A DNA stretch of 64,000 nt from Ruegeria lacuscaerulensis (GCF_013031245.1 NZ_WPZL01000003.1:124001-188000); one strand, 5' to 3'. Counted from the stretch's first letter, positions 50,914-61,642 are shown. Notes: a model not told the origin generated them from the sequence alone. Numbers and translations are program-made.

Positions 50914-52863
50914 TTAGAGAATGAAATCATCCTCAGTCAGGTCATATAAGCCATTGAGATAGATGATCATTTCCGGGTACTTGTCGCCGTCAGTGTCAAC
51001 AAGAACCAAGGTTCTGTCATTATCCGTGCCAATCCCGTCCTTCTTGACGTAGAAAACCTCGCCCTCATCCGAAGTCCCCGCGCGAACAGTCCCGTTGAAA
51101 ATAAAGGCGTCATCTGACGCCAGGACGGTACTAGCATCAATTGCGCTGAGGTCGATCTTATCCACACCTTGTTGGAAGTCTTTGATGACGTCGGCATCCG
51201 CAGCGGTGGCGCCACTTTCGTTAATTGCATTGAAGACGAAGGTATCCAAGCCTTGTCCTCCGGTCATTGTGTCGCGCCCAAGCCCGCCGATAAGGGTGTC
51301 GGCACCATTATCGCCGTTCAGGAAGTCGATACCGCCATCACCATTCAGGACGTCAACGCCGGCTCCTCCGACCATGATGTCCAATCCATAGCCGCCACTT
51401 ATTGTGTCGTTACCGTCGCCACCATTCAGAATGTCTTTGCCTCCGCCGCCGCTGAGATCGTCGTTGCCCGATCCTCCGATCAGTGAGTCTTTGCCGTCCT
51501 GACCGTCAAGCGTATCGTTGCCCGCGTGCCCCTCCAACCGATTGTCGGACGCGTTACCGGTAATCTGGTCATCCTTGGTGGTGCCTTGGACATTTTCAAT
51601 TTTGGTGATTGTGTCCAGGCCGTACCCTGTGTCCTGGGCTGCCGTGTCTGACAGGTCCACGGTAACCGCCGACGTTCCGTTGTACCGCAACCAATCGACA
51701 CCATCGCCACCATTGATGATGTCCTTACCGTCATAGTCGAAAAAAACGAAATTGTCCGCGCCGCTTCCGCCGTACATCGTGTCTTTGCCTGTCCCACCCA
51801 TCAACGTGTCGTTGCCACCTCCACCATAGAGGGTGTCATTGCCGTTCAGCCCCGAGAGCGTATCGTCTCCGACGCGGCCAGTAAGGATGTTGTTGGCTTG
51901 ATTGCCGATTAGGAGGTCATTGCCATTACCGCCCATGGCGTTTTCGATGACCACTCCATTTGCAATGGTATAGCCGCCACGGATACCTTTTGCGTGCGAC
52001 GGAACTCCACCTGCATCATTGCCTTGCAGGTCAGCGTCGTTCAGGTTGATCTGGACATCAAGGTTGACGTCTTTGGCTGAAATTGTGTCAATTCCGCCGG
52101 TATCCCAGATGGCTGACCAGTAAGTGCCGGGGCCGTTTGTTCCGTCAATCTTGTAGGTATCGTTCCCGGTGTTGTTGGACCTAGTACCGTAAATTGCCTG
52201 CAACGCGGCGATGTCCAGAGCCATCGGACCTGCAGCATCGCCGTAAGTGTAGGATGTGATCGGCAGTTTTTCTGCGTAGCCGGGATTGTAGGACATAACC
52301 GTATAAATGCCCTGGTTCTGATTGTCAGTACCATAGTCGCCAAACGGTTGTGACACGCCCGGAAACTTGGTGGAACTTCCGCCTGTATCGTGCGGATGCG
52401 CCAGACCAAGTCCGTGCAGAATCTCATGGACGACTGTCGAAAATCCAAAGCCGCCTTTTTGCAGTCCAGCGTCAGTATATATGACCGAGTCATAGACAAA
52501 GATGCCATACAGTGAATTGACACCAAAACTATCTAGTAGGGGAACGTCTCCTGGCACCTGATGAAATCCGACATAACCCGAGCCGCCAAGTGTATTCTGG
52601 CTGAGGGTCGCGTAGGCTAAATCGGTGTTTAGAGATGTCGATTGCACGAACTCAACCGGAATGATGGTTTCGATGATGTCGAACGCTTTACTGATTGCAG
52701 ATTTTAGTTGTGCCGATACCGGAGCTTCTCCGGTATTGTCGAAACGATACGTGAGGTTCAACCGACCAGGGGATGACGAAGCCCAAGATGTTCCCCAAAT
52801 CAGACTGTCGACATAGGTGTTTCCGGTCGAACTTGCCCCGGGAGAGTTCGTAGTGTACGCCAT
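50914..52863 (-). CDS. Secreted M10 metalloprotease with RTX repeats (serralysin-like)
   Basis: A 649-residue zinc metalloprotease. The catalytic zinc motif is HEILHGLGLAHPH with the Met-turn in YTVMSYNPGY. Residues about 330-560 hold many Ca-binding nonapeptides (GGNGNDLL, GGGGNDTLMGG, GGDGNDTISGG). The C-terminus DLTEDDFIL is a type I secretion signal. There is no N-terminal signal peptide, consistent with export in one step by a T1SS; no T1SS genes are in the window. Calcium would drive folding outside the cell. A Peptidase_M10_C-like domain follows the repeats. It lies just outside the tRNA-Val element. Confidence 0.93.
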   Translation of the reverse strand: MAYTTNSPGASSTGNTYVDSLIWGTSWASSSPGRLNLTYRFDNTGEAPVSAQLKSAISKAFDIIETIIPVEFVQSTSLNTDLAYATLSQNTLGGSGYVGFHQVPGDVPLLDSFGVNSLYGIFVYDSVIYTDAGLQKGGFGFSTVVHEILHGLGLAHPHDTGGSSTKFPGVSQPFGDYGTDNQNQGIYTVMSYNPGYAEKLPITSYTYGDAAGPMALDIAALQAIYGTRSNNTGNDTYKIDGTNGPGTYWSAIWDTGGIDTISAKDVNLDVQINLNDADLQGNDAGGVPSHAKGIRGGYTIANGVVIENAMGGNGNDLLIGNQANNILTGRVGDDTLSGLNGNDTLYGGGGNDTLMGGTGKDTMYGGSGADNFVFFDYDGKDIINGGDGVDWLRYNGTSAVTVDLSDTAAQDTGYGLDTITKIENVQGTTKDDQITGNASDNRLEGHAGNDTLDGQDGKDSLIGGSGNDDLSGGGGKDILNGGDGNDTISGGYGLDIMVGGAGVDVLNGDGGIDFLNGDNGADTLIGGLGRDTMTGGQGLDTFVFNAINESGATAADADVIKDFQQGVDKIDLSAIDASTVLASDDAFIFNGTVRAGTSDEGEVFYVKKDGIGTDNDRTLVLVDTDGDKYPEMIIYLNGLYDLTEDDFIL

Positions 52864-53452
52864 ACTGCTACCAATTCCTTCTTAACGTAAACGCAACTGG
52901 TGACCAGGTGAGCGGTTTAAAATCCAATTGCGTCAAAATCTTCGTTCAAACCCCAATACAGATTCGAATCTGGTTTCATTAGTTTAGGACCGTCTTATTC
53001 CAAGCTTGTATATGCAAGCGGGTTGTCCAAATTTCTAAGCGACAGAGGTTCATCTGCATCTCTTGCAAAAAATTTGTGGCTGAAACGTGGCAGGTGAACG
53101 GCGTTTGCCGCCACGTCAATCAGGTGACTGCCGTCGTGTTTGTACACAGCCTGGTTCTATTTGATATTATGCACAATTTAACTTAGCGACACACATACTA
53201 CGCGTGTTTTTCACAAGTGCTCGCCATGGCGTAGTTGACACTCTGGTTTCACTTATCAGACCGAAGGGGCGGGGATATTGGGATGCAATTTCCTCACAGG
53301 CAAGTGTCGGTCTTGGCTGGGTCTTGCAAGTTATCGATCAAGGAAGAAATCAAACAAAAATTGCGTTCTTCGAAAAAACTTCAAAACGCCGCTTGACGCT
53401 GCCCGACCGTAGCCATAATACACCCCAACGTTCAGCAACGAACGGGCAGCGG
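52864..53452. other. 590-bp gap between the M10 protease and the tRNA-Asp genes
   Basis: It holds the protease promoter region (AT-rich near 52870-53040), a hairpin near 53083-53113 (ACGTGGC with GCCACGT and an inner GGC/GCC pair) and the tRNA promoter at its right end. A long frame from 53204 runs through the tRNA genes and is not real. Confidence 0.6.
53393..53421 (+). promoter_or_regulatory. Sigma-70 promoter of the tRNA-Asp pair
   Basis: TTGACG, a 17-bp spacer and TAATAC lie 31 bp before the first tRNA. Confidence 0.8.
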
Positions 53453-53529
53453 GCGGTTGTAGCTCAGTTGGTTAGAGTACCGGCCTGTCACGCCGGGGGT
53501 CGCGGGTTCGAGCCCCGTCAACCGCGCCA
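53453..53529 (+). tRNA. tRNA-Asp (anticodon GTC), first copy
   Basis: 77 nt with encoded CCA. Acceptor stem GCGGTTG/CAACCGC, anticodon loop CTGTCAC giving GTC, D-arm and T-arm intact. Confidence 0.97.
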
Positions 53530-53581
53530 TCGCTGCCAGCCTTTGATCCGGGTTAATGGATCACACATAGACCCTAAATGC

Positions 53582-53658
53582 GCGGTTGTAGCTCAGTTGG
53601 TTAGAGTACCGGCCTGTCACGCCGGGGGTCGCGGGTTCGAGCCCCGTCAACCGCGCCA
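53582..53658 (+). tRNA. tRNA-Asp (anticodon GTC), second copy
   Basis: Identical to the first copy, 52 bp downstream, probably in the same transcript. No clear terminator is visible. Confidence 0.97.
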
Positions 53659-53751
53659 TTTCCCTTAAAGATACCGATGATCTCTCGCTCCGGCACGGGG
53701 CGGACGTCGGATTGGGCGTTTGTGTCAGGAGTTGTCGGCAATAAACCGTTA

Positions 53752-53766
53752 GTTCACACTTTGTTC
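53752..53766 (+). promoter_or_regulatory. LexA box upstream of uvrA
   Basis: GTTCACACTTTGTTC fits the alphaproteobacterial SOS operator GTTC-N7-GTTC exactly. It lies 68 bp before the uvrA start, so uvrA is expected to be induced by DNA damage. Confidence 0.85.
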
Positions 53767-53833
53767 TAACTTTTTTGTTGGAGACTCAGTGCCGCTCGCC
53801 TATTTCTAGGACACTTGTGTGTTGGGGGCCAAA

Positions 53834-56692
53834 ATGGCTGAGCTGAAGAATATCGAGGTGCGCGGTGCGCGCGAACATAACCTCAAGAGCATCGACGTAG
53901 ACATCCCGCGCGATCAGCTGGTGGTGATCACAGGGCTGTCCGGCTCGGGCAAGTCGTCTTTGGCGTTCGACACGATCTACGCCGAGGGCCAGCGCCGCTA
54001 TGTCGAAAGTCTGTCCGCTTACGCACGCCAGTTCCTGGACATGATGGAAAAGCCGGATGTGGACCATATCAGCGGCCTGTCCCCGGCGATTTCTATCGAA
54101 CAGAAAACTACGTCGAAGAATCCGCGCTCGACGGTTGGAACGGTCACCGAAATTTACGACTATATTCGCCTGTTGTTTGCCCGCGCCGGGACGCCTTACA
54201 GCCCCGCCACCGGCCAGCCGATCGAGGCGCAGCAGGTGCAGGACATGGTCGACCGCATCATGGCAATGGAGGAGGGGACGCGTGGCTATCTGCTGGCACC
54301 CATCGTGCGGGACCGTAAGGGTGAGTACAAAAAGGAATTCCTTGAACTCAGAAAACAGGGCTTTCAGCGCGTCAAGGTGGATGGTGAGTTCTATGAACTC
54401 GACGAACCGCCAACGCTGGATAAGAAGTTCCGCCACGACATCGACGTTGTCGTCGACCGACTGGTCGTGCGCGAAGGCATGGAGACCCGGCTTGCGGACA
54501 GCTTGCGTACCGCGCTGGACCTGGCCGACGGAATCGCGATTCTGGAAACCGCACCGCGAGAAGGTGATCCCGAGCGTATTACATTCAGCGAGAGTTTTGC
54601 CTGTCCTGTCAGCGGCTTTACGATACCCGAGATCGAGCCGCGCCTGTTTTCATTCAACGCCCCGTTCGGGGCTTGCCCGGATTGTGACGGTCTGGGGGTC
54701 GAACTGTTCTTCGACGAACGGCTCGTTGTACCGGACCAAACGCTGAAACTTTACGACGGTGCGCTGGCGCCATGGCGCAAGGGCAAATCCCCCTATTTCC
54801 TTCAAACGATCGAGGCGATTGCCCGGCATTACGAGTTCGACAAGAACACGCCGTGGAAAGACCTGCCAGCGAATGTTCAGCAGGTCTTCCTGCGTGGCTC
54901 TGGCGATGAGGAAATCCAGTTCCGCTATGACGAAGGCGGGCGGGTGTATCAAGTCACCCGCAGCTTTGAGGGCGTGATTCCCAATATGGAACGCCGCTAT
55001 CGCGAAACCGACAGCGCCTGGATTCGGGAAGAGTTCGAGCGGTATCAGAACAATCGACCATGTGGGTCATGTCACGGGTACCGCCTGCGGCCAGAAGCAC
55101 TGGCCGTTAAGATTGCCGGTCTGCACGTCGGGCAGTTGGTTCAGATGTCGATCAGAGAGGCTCTGGCCTGGGTTGAGGACGCGCCGAACCATCTTAGCAA
55201 TCAAAAGAACGAGATCGCCCACGCCATTCTCAAAGAGATTCGCGAGCGGTTGGGTTTTCTGAATAACGTTGGATTGGAATACCTTACGCTATCTCGTTCA
55301 AGTGGAACCCTGTCTGGTGGCGAAAGTCAGCGGATTCGTCTGGCCAGTCAGATTGGCTCGGGTCTGACCGGTGTTCTTTATGTTCTGGACGAGCCTTCGA
55401 TTGGCTTGCACCAGCGCGACAACGACCGTCTGCTGGGAACGCTGAAAAACCTCCGCGATCAGGGCAACACGGTGATCGTCGTCGAACATGACGAGGAAGC
55501 AATCCGCGAGGCTGACTATGTGTTCGACATCGGTCCGGGGGCCGGTGTCCACGGTGGACAGGTTGTCAGCAAAGGGACGCCGGATAAGATTGCCAATGAT
55601 GCAGCCTCGTTGACTGGTCAATATCTGGCCGGCACCCGCGAAATTCCGATTCCGGTTGATCGGCGCAAAGGCAACAAGAAGAAGGTCTCGGTCGTCAAGG
55701 CGACCGGTAACAACCTGAAGCATGTCACTGCCGATTTCCCGCTGGGTAAGTTCGTCTGCGTGACCGGAGTGTCTGGTGGCGGCAAGTCGACGCTGACTAT
55801 TGAGACGCTGTTTAAGACTGCCTCCATGCGCCTGAACGGGGCGCGTCAGACGCCCGCGCCGTGCGAAACGATCAAGGGGCTGGAGCATCTGGACAAGGTC
55901 ATTGACATAGATCAGCGTCCCATTGGGCGGACTCCGCGTTCAAATCCAGCGACTTACACAGGGGCTTTCACCCCAATTCGAGACTGGTTCGCGGGTCTGC
56001 CCGAGGCCAAGACACGCGGTTACAAACCGGGGCGGTTCAGCTTCAACGTCAAAGGTGGGCGGTGCGAAGCGTGTCAGGGCGATGGCGTTATTAAGATCGA
56101 GATGCACTTTCTTCCAGACGTTTACGTTACCTGCGAAACCTGCAAGGGCGCGCGGTACAACCGCGAAACTTTGGAGGTGAAATTCAAAGGCAAGTCCATT
56201 GCCGATGTCCTCGATATGACCGTCGAAGATGCGCAGGAGTTTTTCAAGGCCGTGCCCTCGATCAGGGACAAGATGGATGCGCTGGCACGTGTTGGTTTGG
56301 GTTATATAAAGGTTGGGCAACAGGCAACGACGCTCTCGGGCGGTGAAGCGCAGCGTGTGAAGTTGTCAAAAGAACTGTCCAAACGTTCGACCGGCCGGAC
56401 GCTATACATCCTGGATGAACCCACGACGGGGCTTCATTTCGAAGACGTCCGTAAGCTGCTGGAAGTTTTGCATGAATTGGTCGATCAGGGGAACACGGTC
56501 ATTGTGATCGAACATAATCTGGACGTCGTCAAAACTGCGGACCACATTATCGATATCGGCCCAGAAGGCGGCGATGGCGGCGGCGAAATCGTAGCCACCG
56601 GAACGCCCGAGGATGTGGCTGCGGTCGATCGCAGCCATACCGGCAGGTATCTGAAACAGATGTTGGACGGGGCCAGAGTGGCTGCGGAATAG
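53834..56692 (+). CDS. uvrA: Excinuclease ABC subunit A
   Basis: The damage-recognition ATPase of nucleotide excision repair; 952 residues. It has two ABC units: Walker [16 protein letters not shown] and [15 protein letters not shown], signatures [12 protein letters not shown] and [12 protein letters not shown]. Zinc modules appear at [12 protein letters not shown] and [16 protein letters not shown]...CETC. The UvrB-binding domain lies in the first half. The ATG at 53834 begins [18 protein letters not shown]; an upstream start at 53819 adds 5 residues without support. It is under the LexA box. Confidence 0.97.
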   Translation: MAELKNIEVRGAREHNLKSIDVDIPRDQLVVITGLSGSGKSSLAFDTIYAEGQRRYVESLSAYARQFLDMMEKPDVDHISGLSPAISIEQKTTSKNPRSTVGTVTEIYDYIRLLFARAGTPYSPATGQPIEAQQVQDMVDRIMAMEEGTRGYLLAPIVRDRKGEYKKEFLELRKQGFQRVKVDGEFYELDEPPTLDKKFRHDIDVVVDRLVVREGMETRLADSLRTALDLADGIAILETAPREGDPERITFSESFACPVSGFTIPEIEPRLFSFNAPFGACPDCDGLGVELFFDERLVVPDQTLKLYDGALAPWRKGKSPYFLQTIEAIARHYEFDKNTPWKDLPANVQQVFLRGSGDEEIQFRYDEGGRVYQVTRSFEGVIPNMERRYRETDSAWIREEFERYQNNRPCGSCHGYRLRPEALAVKIAGLHVGQLVQMSIREALAWVEDAPNHLSNQKNEIAHAILKEIRERLGFLNNVGLEYLTLSRSSGTLSGGESQRIRLASQIGSGLTGVLYVLDEPSIGLHQRDNDRLLGTLKNLRDQGNTVIVVEHDEEAIREADYVFDIGPGAGVHGGQVVSKGTPDKIANDAASLTGQYLAGTREIPIPVDRRKGNKKKVSVVKATGNNLKHVTADFPLGKFVCVTGVSGGGKSTLTIETLFKTASMRLNGARQTPAPCETIKGLEHLDKVIDIDQRPIGRTPRSNPATYTGAFTPIRDWFAGLPEAKTRGYKPGRFSFNVKGGRCEACQGDGVIKIEMHFLPDVYVTCETCKGARYNRETLEVKFKGKSIADVLDMTVEDAQEFFKAVPSIRDKMDALARVGLGYIKVGQQATTLSGGEAQRVKLSKELSKRSTGRTLYILDEPTTGLHFEDVRKLLEVLHELVDQGNTVIVIEHNLDVVKTADHIIDIGPEGGDGGGEIVATGTPEDVAAVDRSHTGRYLKQMLDGARVAAE

Positions 56693-56702
56693 TGGCTGGC
56701 TG

Positions 56703-57104
56703 TTAATATAGAATGTCAGCCACTGCACCAATCAGGTTCAGAACCTTTTGCGTGTCGGGGTCAACGCGATAGACGTAATCCCCCGCGCGGACATAATAAC
56801 CGTCCCGCCGCAGGCCATAACGGTAGGGGTCATTGATCCAGCGATAGTCGCGGGTGATGTAATCGCCTTTGTTGTACAGTTTCTTCGCCTGGCCTGGCGG
56901 TACGCACGGCACTGCTTTTTTTGCCAGGCCGGGCGGGCAGTGACCCGCCTTGCCTTGGACGACTACGTTGGTTTCTGGCGCTACCCGGAACACTTTGTCG
57001 ACTTTTTGGTTCTTTCCATTGCCCTTGCCGTTTCCAGCCATAGCTGTGGCAGGGGTGATGGCAATCGCCAGCATCGTCATCATAACAACCAGAGTTCGCG
57101 ACAT
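56703..57104 (-). CDS. RcnB-like periplasmic protein
   Basis: A 133-residue protein with a signal peptide (LVVMMTMLAIAITPATAMA). The mature part starts with a Gly/Lys/Asn-rich stretch (GNGKGNGKNQKVDK), and has CPPGLAKKAVPCVPPGQAKK and the C-terminal RYGLRRDGYYVRAGDYVYRV with DPDTQKVLNLIGAVADILY. The last part is the RcnB-type domain (W/Y-rich, inner membrane/periplasmic), known from metal homeostasis in enterobacteria. The metal link is not shown here. The start at 57104 gives the signal peptide; the frame runs to 57206. Confidence 0.75.
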   Translation of the reverse strand: MSRTLVVMMTMLAIAITPATAMAGNGKGNGKNQKVDKVFRVAPETNVVVQGKAGHCPPGLAKKAVPCVPPGQAKKLYNKGDYITRDYRWINDPYRYGLRRDGYYVRAGDYVYRVDPDTQKVLNLIGAVADILY

Positions 57105-57202
57105 CGTATTTCCCTTAACGTACCCACTTAATTTCAGAAATAGATGGCTGTAGGCTGACCGCTGGTCAACCCCGTGGGCGGTATGCCGCCCACGGCGCGC
57201 GT

Positions 57203-58075
57203 TCACTCGCGTCCGCGCTTTTCGAACCGAGGTAACATGGCCGAGAAATCCTTGCCCAATCCGCCTTCGCTTTCGACGAATTGCTCATAAAGCGCAGTTG
57301 CAGCCTGTCCCATGGGTGTGTCGGCGTCCGAACTTTCGGCGGCCTGCTGACTCAATCGTAAGTCTTTCAGCATCAATTCCGCCGCAAAGCCGGGCTGGTA
57401 CCCGTTGTCTGCAGGGCTGTCCGGTCCGACGCCCGGGGCAGGGCAGTAGGCGTTCATCGTCCAGCTGTAACCCGAGGACGTGCTGACCACGTCAAACATC
57501 TTTTGACGGTCCAGCCCAAGTTTGTCGGCCAGCGCGAAGGCTTCGCAGGTTGCGATCATGGTGACGCCCAAAATCATGTTGTTGCAGATCTTGGCGGCCT
57601 GACCGGCACCGGACTCGCCACAATGAACGGCCTTCTGACCCATGATGTCGAATAGCGGGGCGGCTTTGGCGAACGCAGTGTCGCTTCCGCCGGCCATGAA
57701 GGTGAGGGTTCCGGCAGCTGCACCGCCGATGCCGCCCGAAACTGGAGCGTCGACCGCAAGGATGCCTGCCTCTTTCGATTGATCCGCAACGGCCCGGGCG
57801 CTGTCGACATCGACGGTCGAGCAGTCGATCCAAACCGATCCGGCCTGCATGGCAGGAACAACCTCATCTGCGACAGCACGCAAGATATTCCCGTTCGGCA
57901 GCATCGTAATCACGATTTCGGCGCCTGAGGCGGCCTCGGCACCGGACCCGGCCATGGTGACACCCGGAACATCGACATCGGCCATGTCAAAGCCTGTTAC
58001 CTCATGTCCGGCCTTGGCCAGGTTAGCCGCCATCGGATTGCCCATGTTCCCAAGGCCGATAAAACCGATTTTCAT
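57203..58075 (-). CDS. mmsB: 3-hydroxyisobutyrate dehydrogenase
   Basis: A 290-residue NAD-dependent enzyme oxidising 3-hydroxyisobutyrate to methylmalonate semialdehyde in valine breakdown. It has the nucleotide fold IGFIGLGNMGNPMAANLAKA, the substrate motif DAPVSGGIGGAAAGTLTFMA and the catalytic lysine in GAGQAAKICNNMI. It is the third gene of the valine operon, 3 bp after the hydrolase gene. MmsA, which uses its product, is encoded 5.8 kb away at the window end. Confidence 0.92.
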   Translation of the reverse strand: MKIGFIGLGNMGNPMAANLAKAGHEVTGFDMADVDVPGVTMAGSGAEAASGAEIVITMLPNGNILRAVADEVVPAMQAGSVWIDCSTVDVDSARAVADQSKEAGILAVDAPVSGGIGGAAAGTLTFMAGGSDTAFAKAAPLFDIMGQKAVHCGESGAGQAAKICNNMILGVTMIATCEAFALADKLGLDRQKMFDVVSTSSGYSWTMNAYCPAPGVGPDSPADNGYQPGFAAELMLKDLRLSQQAAESSDADTPMGQAATALYEQFVESEGGLGKDFSAMLPRFEKRGRE

Positions 58076-58078
58076 GTC

Positions 58079-59119
58079 CTACTCCTCCTCGAATGTCAGT
58101 GTGTCTGTGCACAGAGGCTGCAACATCTTTGAAACCGCTACCGTCGGCACCGATTGGTCAGCAAACTGCCAGCGCGGATTGCGGTCCTTGTCGATGATCT
58201 GAGCGCGAATACCTTCCAGAAAATCACCATGCTCCATGGCTCGGAAAGTATAGCGGTACTCCAGCTCCAACGCTTTGCGCAGTGTCAGGCTCGGGCCGCG
58301 AAGCCGGTGCAGTATTTCAACCGTGCAGGCCATGGATAGTGGTGAATTGCGTCCCATCTGCTTCATTGCCGCAGAGGACGTATCCTGATCAGAGTGGCGC
58401 AGAGCATTCAGTATGTCCCCCAATGTTTCGCCGTCAAACAGGACGTCAATTTCGGCCTGCAGTTCTCGCAGTTCGCTATCGGGCGGAGTCGTGGAATGCT
58501 GCTCCAGAATTTCAACATTGCCTGACACTTCGAGCATTTCGATCAGATCGGCCCATTGCTCGATTGGGATGAAGCGATCAGCGAAACCGGCAAAAATGGC
58601 ATCTCCGGGACCCATGCGATGACCAGTGGTTCCCAGATATTCACCCAGCCGACCGGGCGCCAACGCCAGCATCAAAGTGCTTCCGACATCCGGCACCAGA
58701 CCGATCGAGCATTCTGGCAGAGCGATTTGTGAGTTTTCACCGACAACGCGATGGCTGCCGTGGCAGCCAATGCCCACGCCTCCGCCCATCGTAAAGCCCT
58801 GCAGAAAACTGACAACAGGTTTGGGGTATTCAAAGATCAGTGCGTTCAGCCGGTATTCGTCGCGCCAAAAGGTACGACCGAACTCATAGTCTCCTTTAAT
58901 GCCAGTTGCATAGAGCTGAGCGATGTCGCCACCCGCGCAAAAGGCTTTTTCACCTTCGGCGTCAAAGATGACCAAATCCACCGCATCGTCCTCGCGCCAA
59001 TTGCGCAGAGCAGTATCGATGGCCATGCACATGTCATAGGTCATCGCGTTCAGCGCCTTGGGCCGCGTCATCGTGATGCGTCCGGCGCGTCCCGTGATGC
59101 GAATGTCTATTTCAGGCAT
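58079..59119 (-). CDS. 3-hydroxyisobutyryl-CoA hydrolase (enoyl-CoA hydratase superfamily)
   Basis: A 346-residue crotonase-fold enzyme. The oxyanion-hole segments KAFCAGGDIAQLYATG and GGGVGIGCHGSHRVVGE, and the catalytic Glu region ALPECSIGLVPDVGSTLMLA, belong to the HIBCH group. The length exceeds simple hydratases (about 260) and fits HIBCH (350-380). It frees 3-hydroxyisobutyrate, the substrate of the next enzyme. The start at 59119 begins MPEIDIRITGRAGRI; the extension to 59260 overlaps the acyl-CoA dehydrogenase gene. Confidence 0.9.
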   Translation of the reverse strand: MPEIDIRITGRAGRITMTRPKALNAMTYDMCMAIDTALRNWREDDAVDLVIFDAEGEKAFCAGGDIAQLYATGIKGDYEFGRTFWRDEYRLNALIFEYPKPVVSFLQGFTMGGGVGIGCHGSHRVVGENSQIALPECSIGLVPDVGSTLMLALAPGRLGEYLGTTGHRMGPGDAIFAGFADRFIPIEQWADLIEMLEVSGNVEILEQHSTTPPDSELRELQAEIDVLFDGETLGDILNALRHSDQDTSSAAMKQMGRNSPLSMACTVEILHRLRGPSLTLRKALELEYRYTFRAMEHGDFLEGIRAQIIDKDRNPRWQFADQSVPTVAVSKMLQPLCTDTLTFEEE

Positions 59120-59126
59120 TGGGACC

Positions 59127-60269
59127 TCAGCGATCTGCGAGCATTTGGCGAGCAACAATGACACGCATGATTTCGTTCGTACCTTCCAGAATCTGGTGCA
59201 CACGCAGGTCGCGGACAAGCTTTTCAATGCCGTAATCCGCAAGATAGCCGTAGCCACCATGCAGTTGCAGGCACTGATCGACCACTTTCGAGCCTGTCTC
59301 GGTCACGAATTTCTTGGCCATGGCGCAGAACTTGGTGGCATCGGGTGCGCCCTGATCCAGTTTCCAGGCGGCCTGGCGCAGGAATGTGCGGGCGGCCTGA
59401 AGCTCGATCTCCATATCGGCGAGCCGGAATTGCAGCGCCTGAAACTGGTCGATGGATTGCCCAAAGGCCTTACGTTCCGACATGTATTGCAGCGTCATGT
59501 TCAGCCCGGCTTGTGCGGCACCCAATGAGCAGGACGCGATATTCAATCGACCACCATCCAGACCCTTCATCGCGTATTTGAATCCGTCGCCCTCGACGCC
59601 TACAAGGTTACGCGAAGGTATTTTGCAATCATCGAATTGCACCTGCGCCGTGGGCTGGCTTTTCCAACCCATCTTTTGTTCCAGCGCGCCAAAGCTTAGG
59701 CCGTGTGTACCATCCTCGACATATACGGTTGAGATACCCTTGGGGCCGTCCTGACCGGTGCGAACCATACACACATATGCATCCGAATAGCCGCCACCAG
59801 AGATAAAAGCCTTGGTCCCGTTCAGCGTGTAGCCCTCGTTCGTGCGATCCGCGCGGGTTTTCAGCGCGGCCGCATCTGAGCCCGAACCGGGCTCGGTCAG
59901 GCAATAGCTGAGGACCGTATTCAGGCTCAGCACATCGGGCATAATTCGAGATTTCAGATCGTCACTTGCGAAACTGTCCAGCATCTTGGCGCACATGTTG
60001 TGGATCGACAGGAACGCTGCGACCGAAGGGCAGGCCATCGACAGGGCCTCGAACACCAGCGTTGCGTCCAGACGGCTCAGGCCCGACCCGCCGCTGTCTT
60101 CCGAAACGTAAAGCCCGCCGAATCCCAGCTCGCCAATGCGCGGCCAGAGGTCCTTGGGAATGGTGCCTTCGGCCTCCCATTGCCGGGCGTAAGGGGCGAT
60201 GTTTTCCTGACCGAAATCATACGCCATGTCGAAGATTGCGGTTTGCTCTTCTGTTGGTGCAAAATCCAA
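59127..60269 (-). CDS. Acyl-CoA dehydrogenase, probably isobutyryl-CoA dehydrogenase
   Basis: A 380-residue FAD enzyme. The FAD/substrate motifs YCLTEPGSGSDAAALKT, AFISGGGYSDAYVCMVR and the C-terminal LHGGYGYLADYGIEKLVRDL, with the catalytic Glu in QILEGTNEIMRVIVARQ, are those of ACAD8-type dehydrogenases. It is the first gene of the valine operon, followed by the hydrolase and mmsB. The chain specificity is inferred from the operon; the enoyl-CoA hydratase step must be supplied elsewhere. Confidence 0.9.
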   Translation of the reverse strand: MDFAPTEEQTAIFDMAYDFGQENIAPYARQWEAEGTIPKDLWPRIGELGFGGLYVSEDSGGSGLSRLDATLVFEALSMACPSVAAFLSIHNMCAKMLDSFASDDLKSRIMPDVLSLNTVLSYCLTEPGSGSDAAALKTRADRTNEGYTLNGTKAFISGGGYSDAYVCMVRTGQDGPKGISTVYVEDGTHGLSFGALEQKMGWKSQPTAQVQFDDCKIPSRNLVGVEGDGFKYAMKGLDGGRLNIASCSLGAAQAGLNMTLQYMSERKAFGQSIDQFQALQFRLADMEIELQAARTFLRQAAWKLDQGAPDATKFCAMAKKFVTETGSKVVDQCLQLHGGYGYLADYGIEKLVRDLRVHQILEGTNEIMRVIVARQMLADR

Positions 60270-60388
60270 GGCTTGCCTCCCACGCTGCCAAATGAATTGA
60301 ACGAGTGTTTATTTCTCAATTCTTACAGAAATTTTGCACAGGCAGCAATCTTTGGAGTGCGACGTTCTCCCATGGTTAAATGCAATTC

Positions 60389-61504
60389 TCAAAGATCAGC
60401 GTGGTATTCTTCGATCAGGTGCTGAACTACAGCTTTGCCCGGATCTTCTCCCTTTGCCGCGGCCTCGGCATGGACGCGGCGTTGACGGGTGGCTGAGGTT
60501 CCGTTTTGTGCGATCTGCTGCAGGCGCGCCAGTTCGGTCATGGTTCCCATCGCCTCGGCGTCTTCGGCGAGCATTCCCATCAATTCGCCCATCAGTTCGG
60601 TCATCGGTTTAATCGAACGATCGCCAAAGTCGATCAGGCCTTCGCCTACGCCATAACGCTGCGCCCGCCAGCGGTTTTCGCCAATGAGGAACTGATCATA
60701 ATGGCGCCACCTCAGGTTCCGATCCTTCAGGCGGCAAAGCATGCGCGTCAAAGCCTGAACCAAAGCGGCCAATGACAGCGTATGTTCCAGCCTCGGCTGC
60801 ACGTCCATTATGCGGGTTTCGAGTGTCGGGAACTGATGCGACGGTCGCAGATCCCACCAGATTTTCGTCGTGTCCTCGATCACCCCAAGCTCGACCAGAA
60901 TGCCGGTTGTGCGTTCGTAGTCAGACCAACTGGCCAGAACTGGCGGCAATCCCGTCCGTGGCAGGTTGTCAAAGACCGTCAGACGGTAAGAAGACAGCCC
61001 CGTATCCTCGCCATTCCAATAAGGGGAAGAGGTCGACAGCGCCAGAAGGTGGGGCAGGAAGTACGAAAACTGCGGCATCAGATCGGCGCGCAAGGCCGGG
61101 TCTTCGACACCGACATGAACGTGCATTCCGCAAATCAGCATGCGGCGCGCGACTCCACCCAAAGCGTGTTGTAGCGCGTCATAGCGGTCTTTTCGGGTGT
61201 GATGTTGCTTTTTCCAATCTGCAAAGGGGTGACATGAAACGGCAATTGGGGCGAGGTTGTATTCGGCCGCCCGTTCCGCCACGCAGGACCGCAGACGCTT
61301 CAGGTCTTCGCGTGCAGACTTAACTGTTGTGTGGGGCCGGGTGCCGACCTCGATCTGGCATTGCAGGAATTCGGGGCTGACCTGTCCTTCGAAGTCAGCC
61401 TGACAGGCTTCCATCAAGGCGGCCGGCGCTTCGGCGAGTTGCAGGCTGTCGCGATCGACCAGCAAATACTCTTCTTCGATGCCCAGCGTATATTCCTGCT
61501 GCAT
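60389..61504 (-). CDS. YbdK-type carboxylate-amine ligase (glutamate-cysteine ligase 2 family)
   Basis: A 371-residue ATP-grasp-like ligase of the GCS2 family. Typical parts: [20 protein letters not shown] at the start, [20 protein letters not shown], the [16 protein letters not shown] metal-binding segment, and [21 protein letters not shown]. coli YbdK has weak glutamate-cysteine ligase activity; the true substrate is unknown. I start at 61504 ([13 protein letters not shown]); an 84-residue upstream extension overlaps the methyltransferase gene and has no match. Confidence 0.9.
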   Translation of the reverse strand: MQQEYTLGIEEEYLLVDRDSLQLAEAPAALMEACQADFEGQVSPEFLQCQIEVGTRPHTTVKSAREDLKRLRSCVAERAAEYNLAPIAVSCHPFADWKKQHHTRKDRYDALQHALGGVARRMLICGMHVHVGVEDPALRADLMPQFSYFLPHLLALSTSSPYWNGEDTGLSSYRLTVFDNLPRTGLPPVLASWSDYERTTGILVELGVIEDTTKIWWDLRPSHQFPTLETRIMDVQPRLEHTLSLAALVQALTRMLCRLKDRNLRWRHYDQFLIGENRWRAQRYGVGEGLIDFGDRSIKPMTELMGELMGMLAEDAEAMGTMTELARLQQIAQNGTSATRQRRVHAEAAAKGEDPGKAVVQHLIEEYHADL

Positions 61505-61642
61505 GGCGGACCTCGTGTTGTATTTCGGAACAGTGAATACGGATTTTTGCTTTTTGCCAAGTGTTTGCCTGTCGGGTTCTTGCAGAGCCCCCATCGGCAG
61601 CGCTAAGGAACGGGGCAGGTTAGTCCCATCCGGAGCGCTCAT

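Noticed and set aside
51280-51900. Tandem repeat or CRISPR-like array
   Set aside because: The repetitive pattern is the codons of RTX nonapeptides in the M10 protease gene; there are no regular spacers. No CRISPR array was seen in the window.
53204-53668. 154-codon frame through the tRNA-Asp region
   Set aside because: It translates both tRNAs, giving a repeated peptide. Not a gene.
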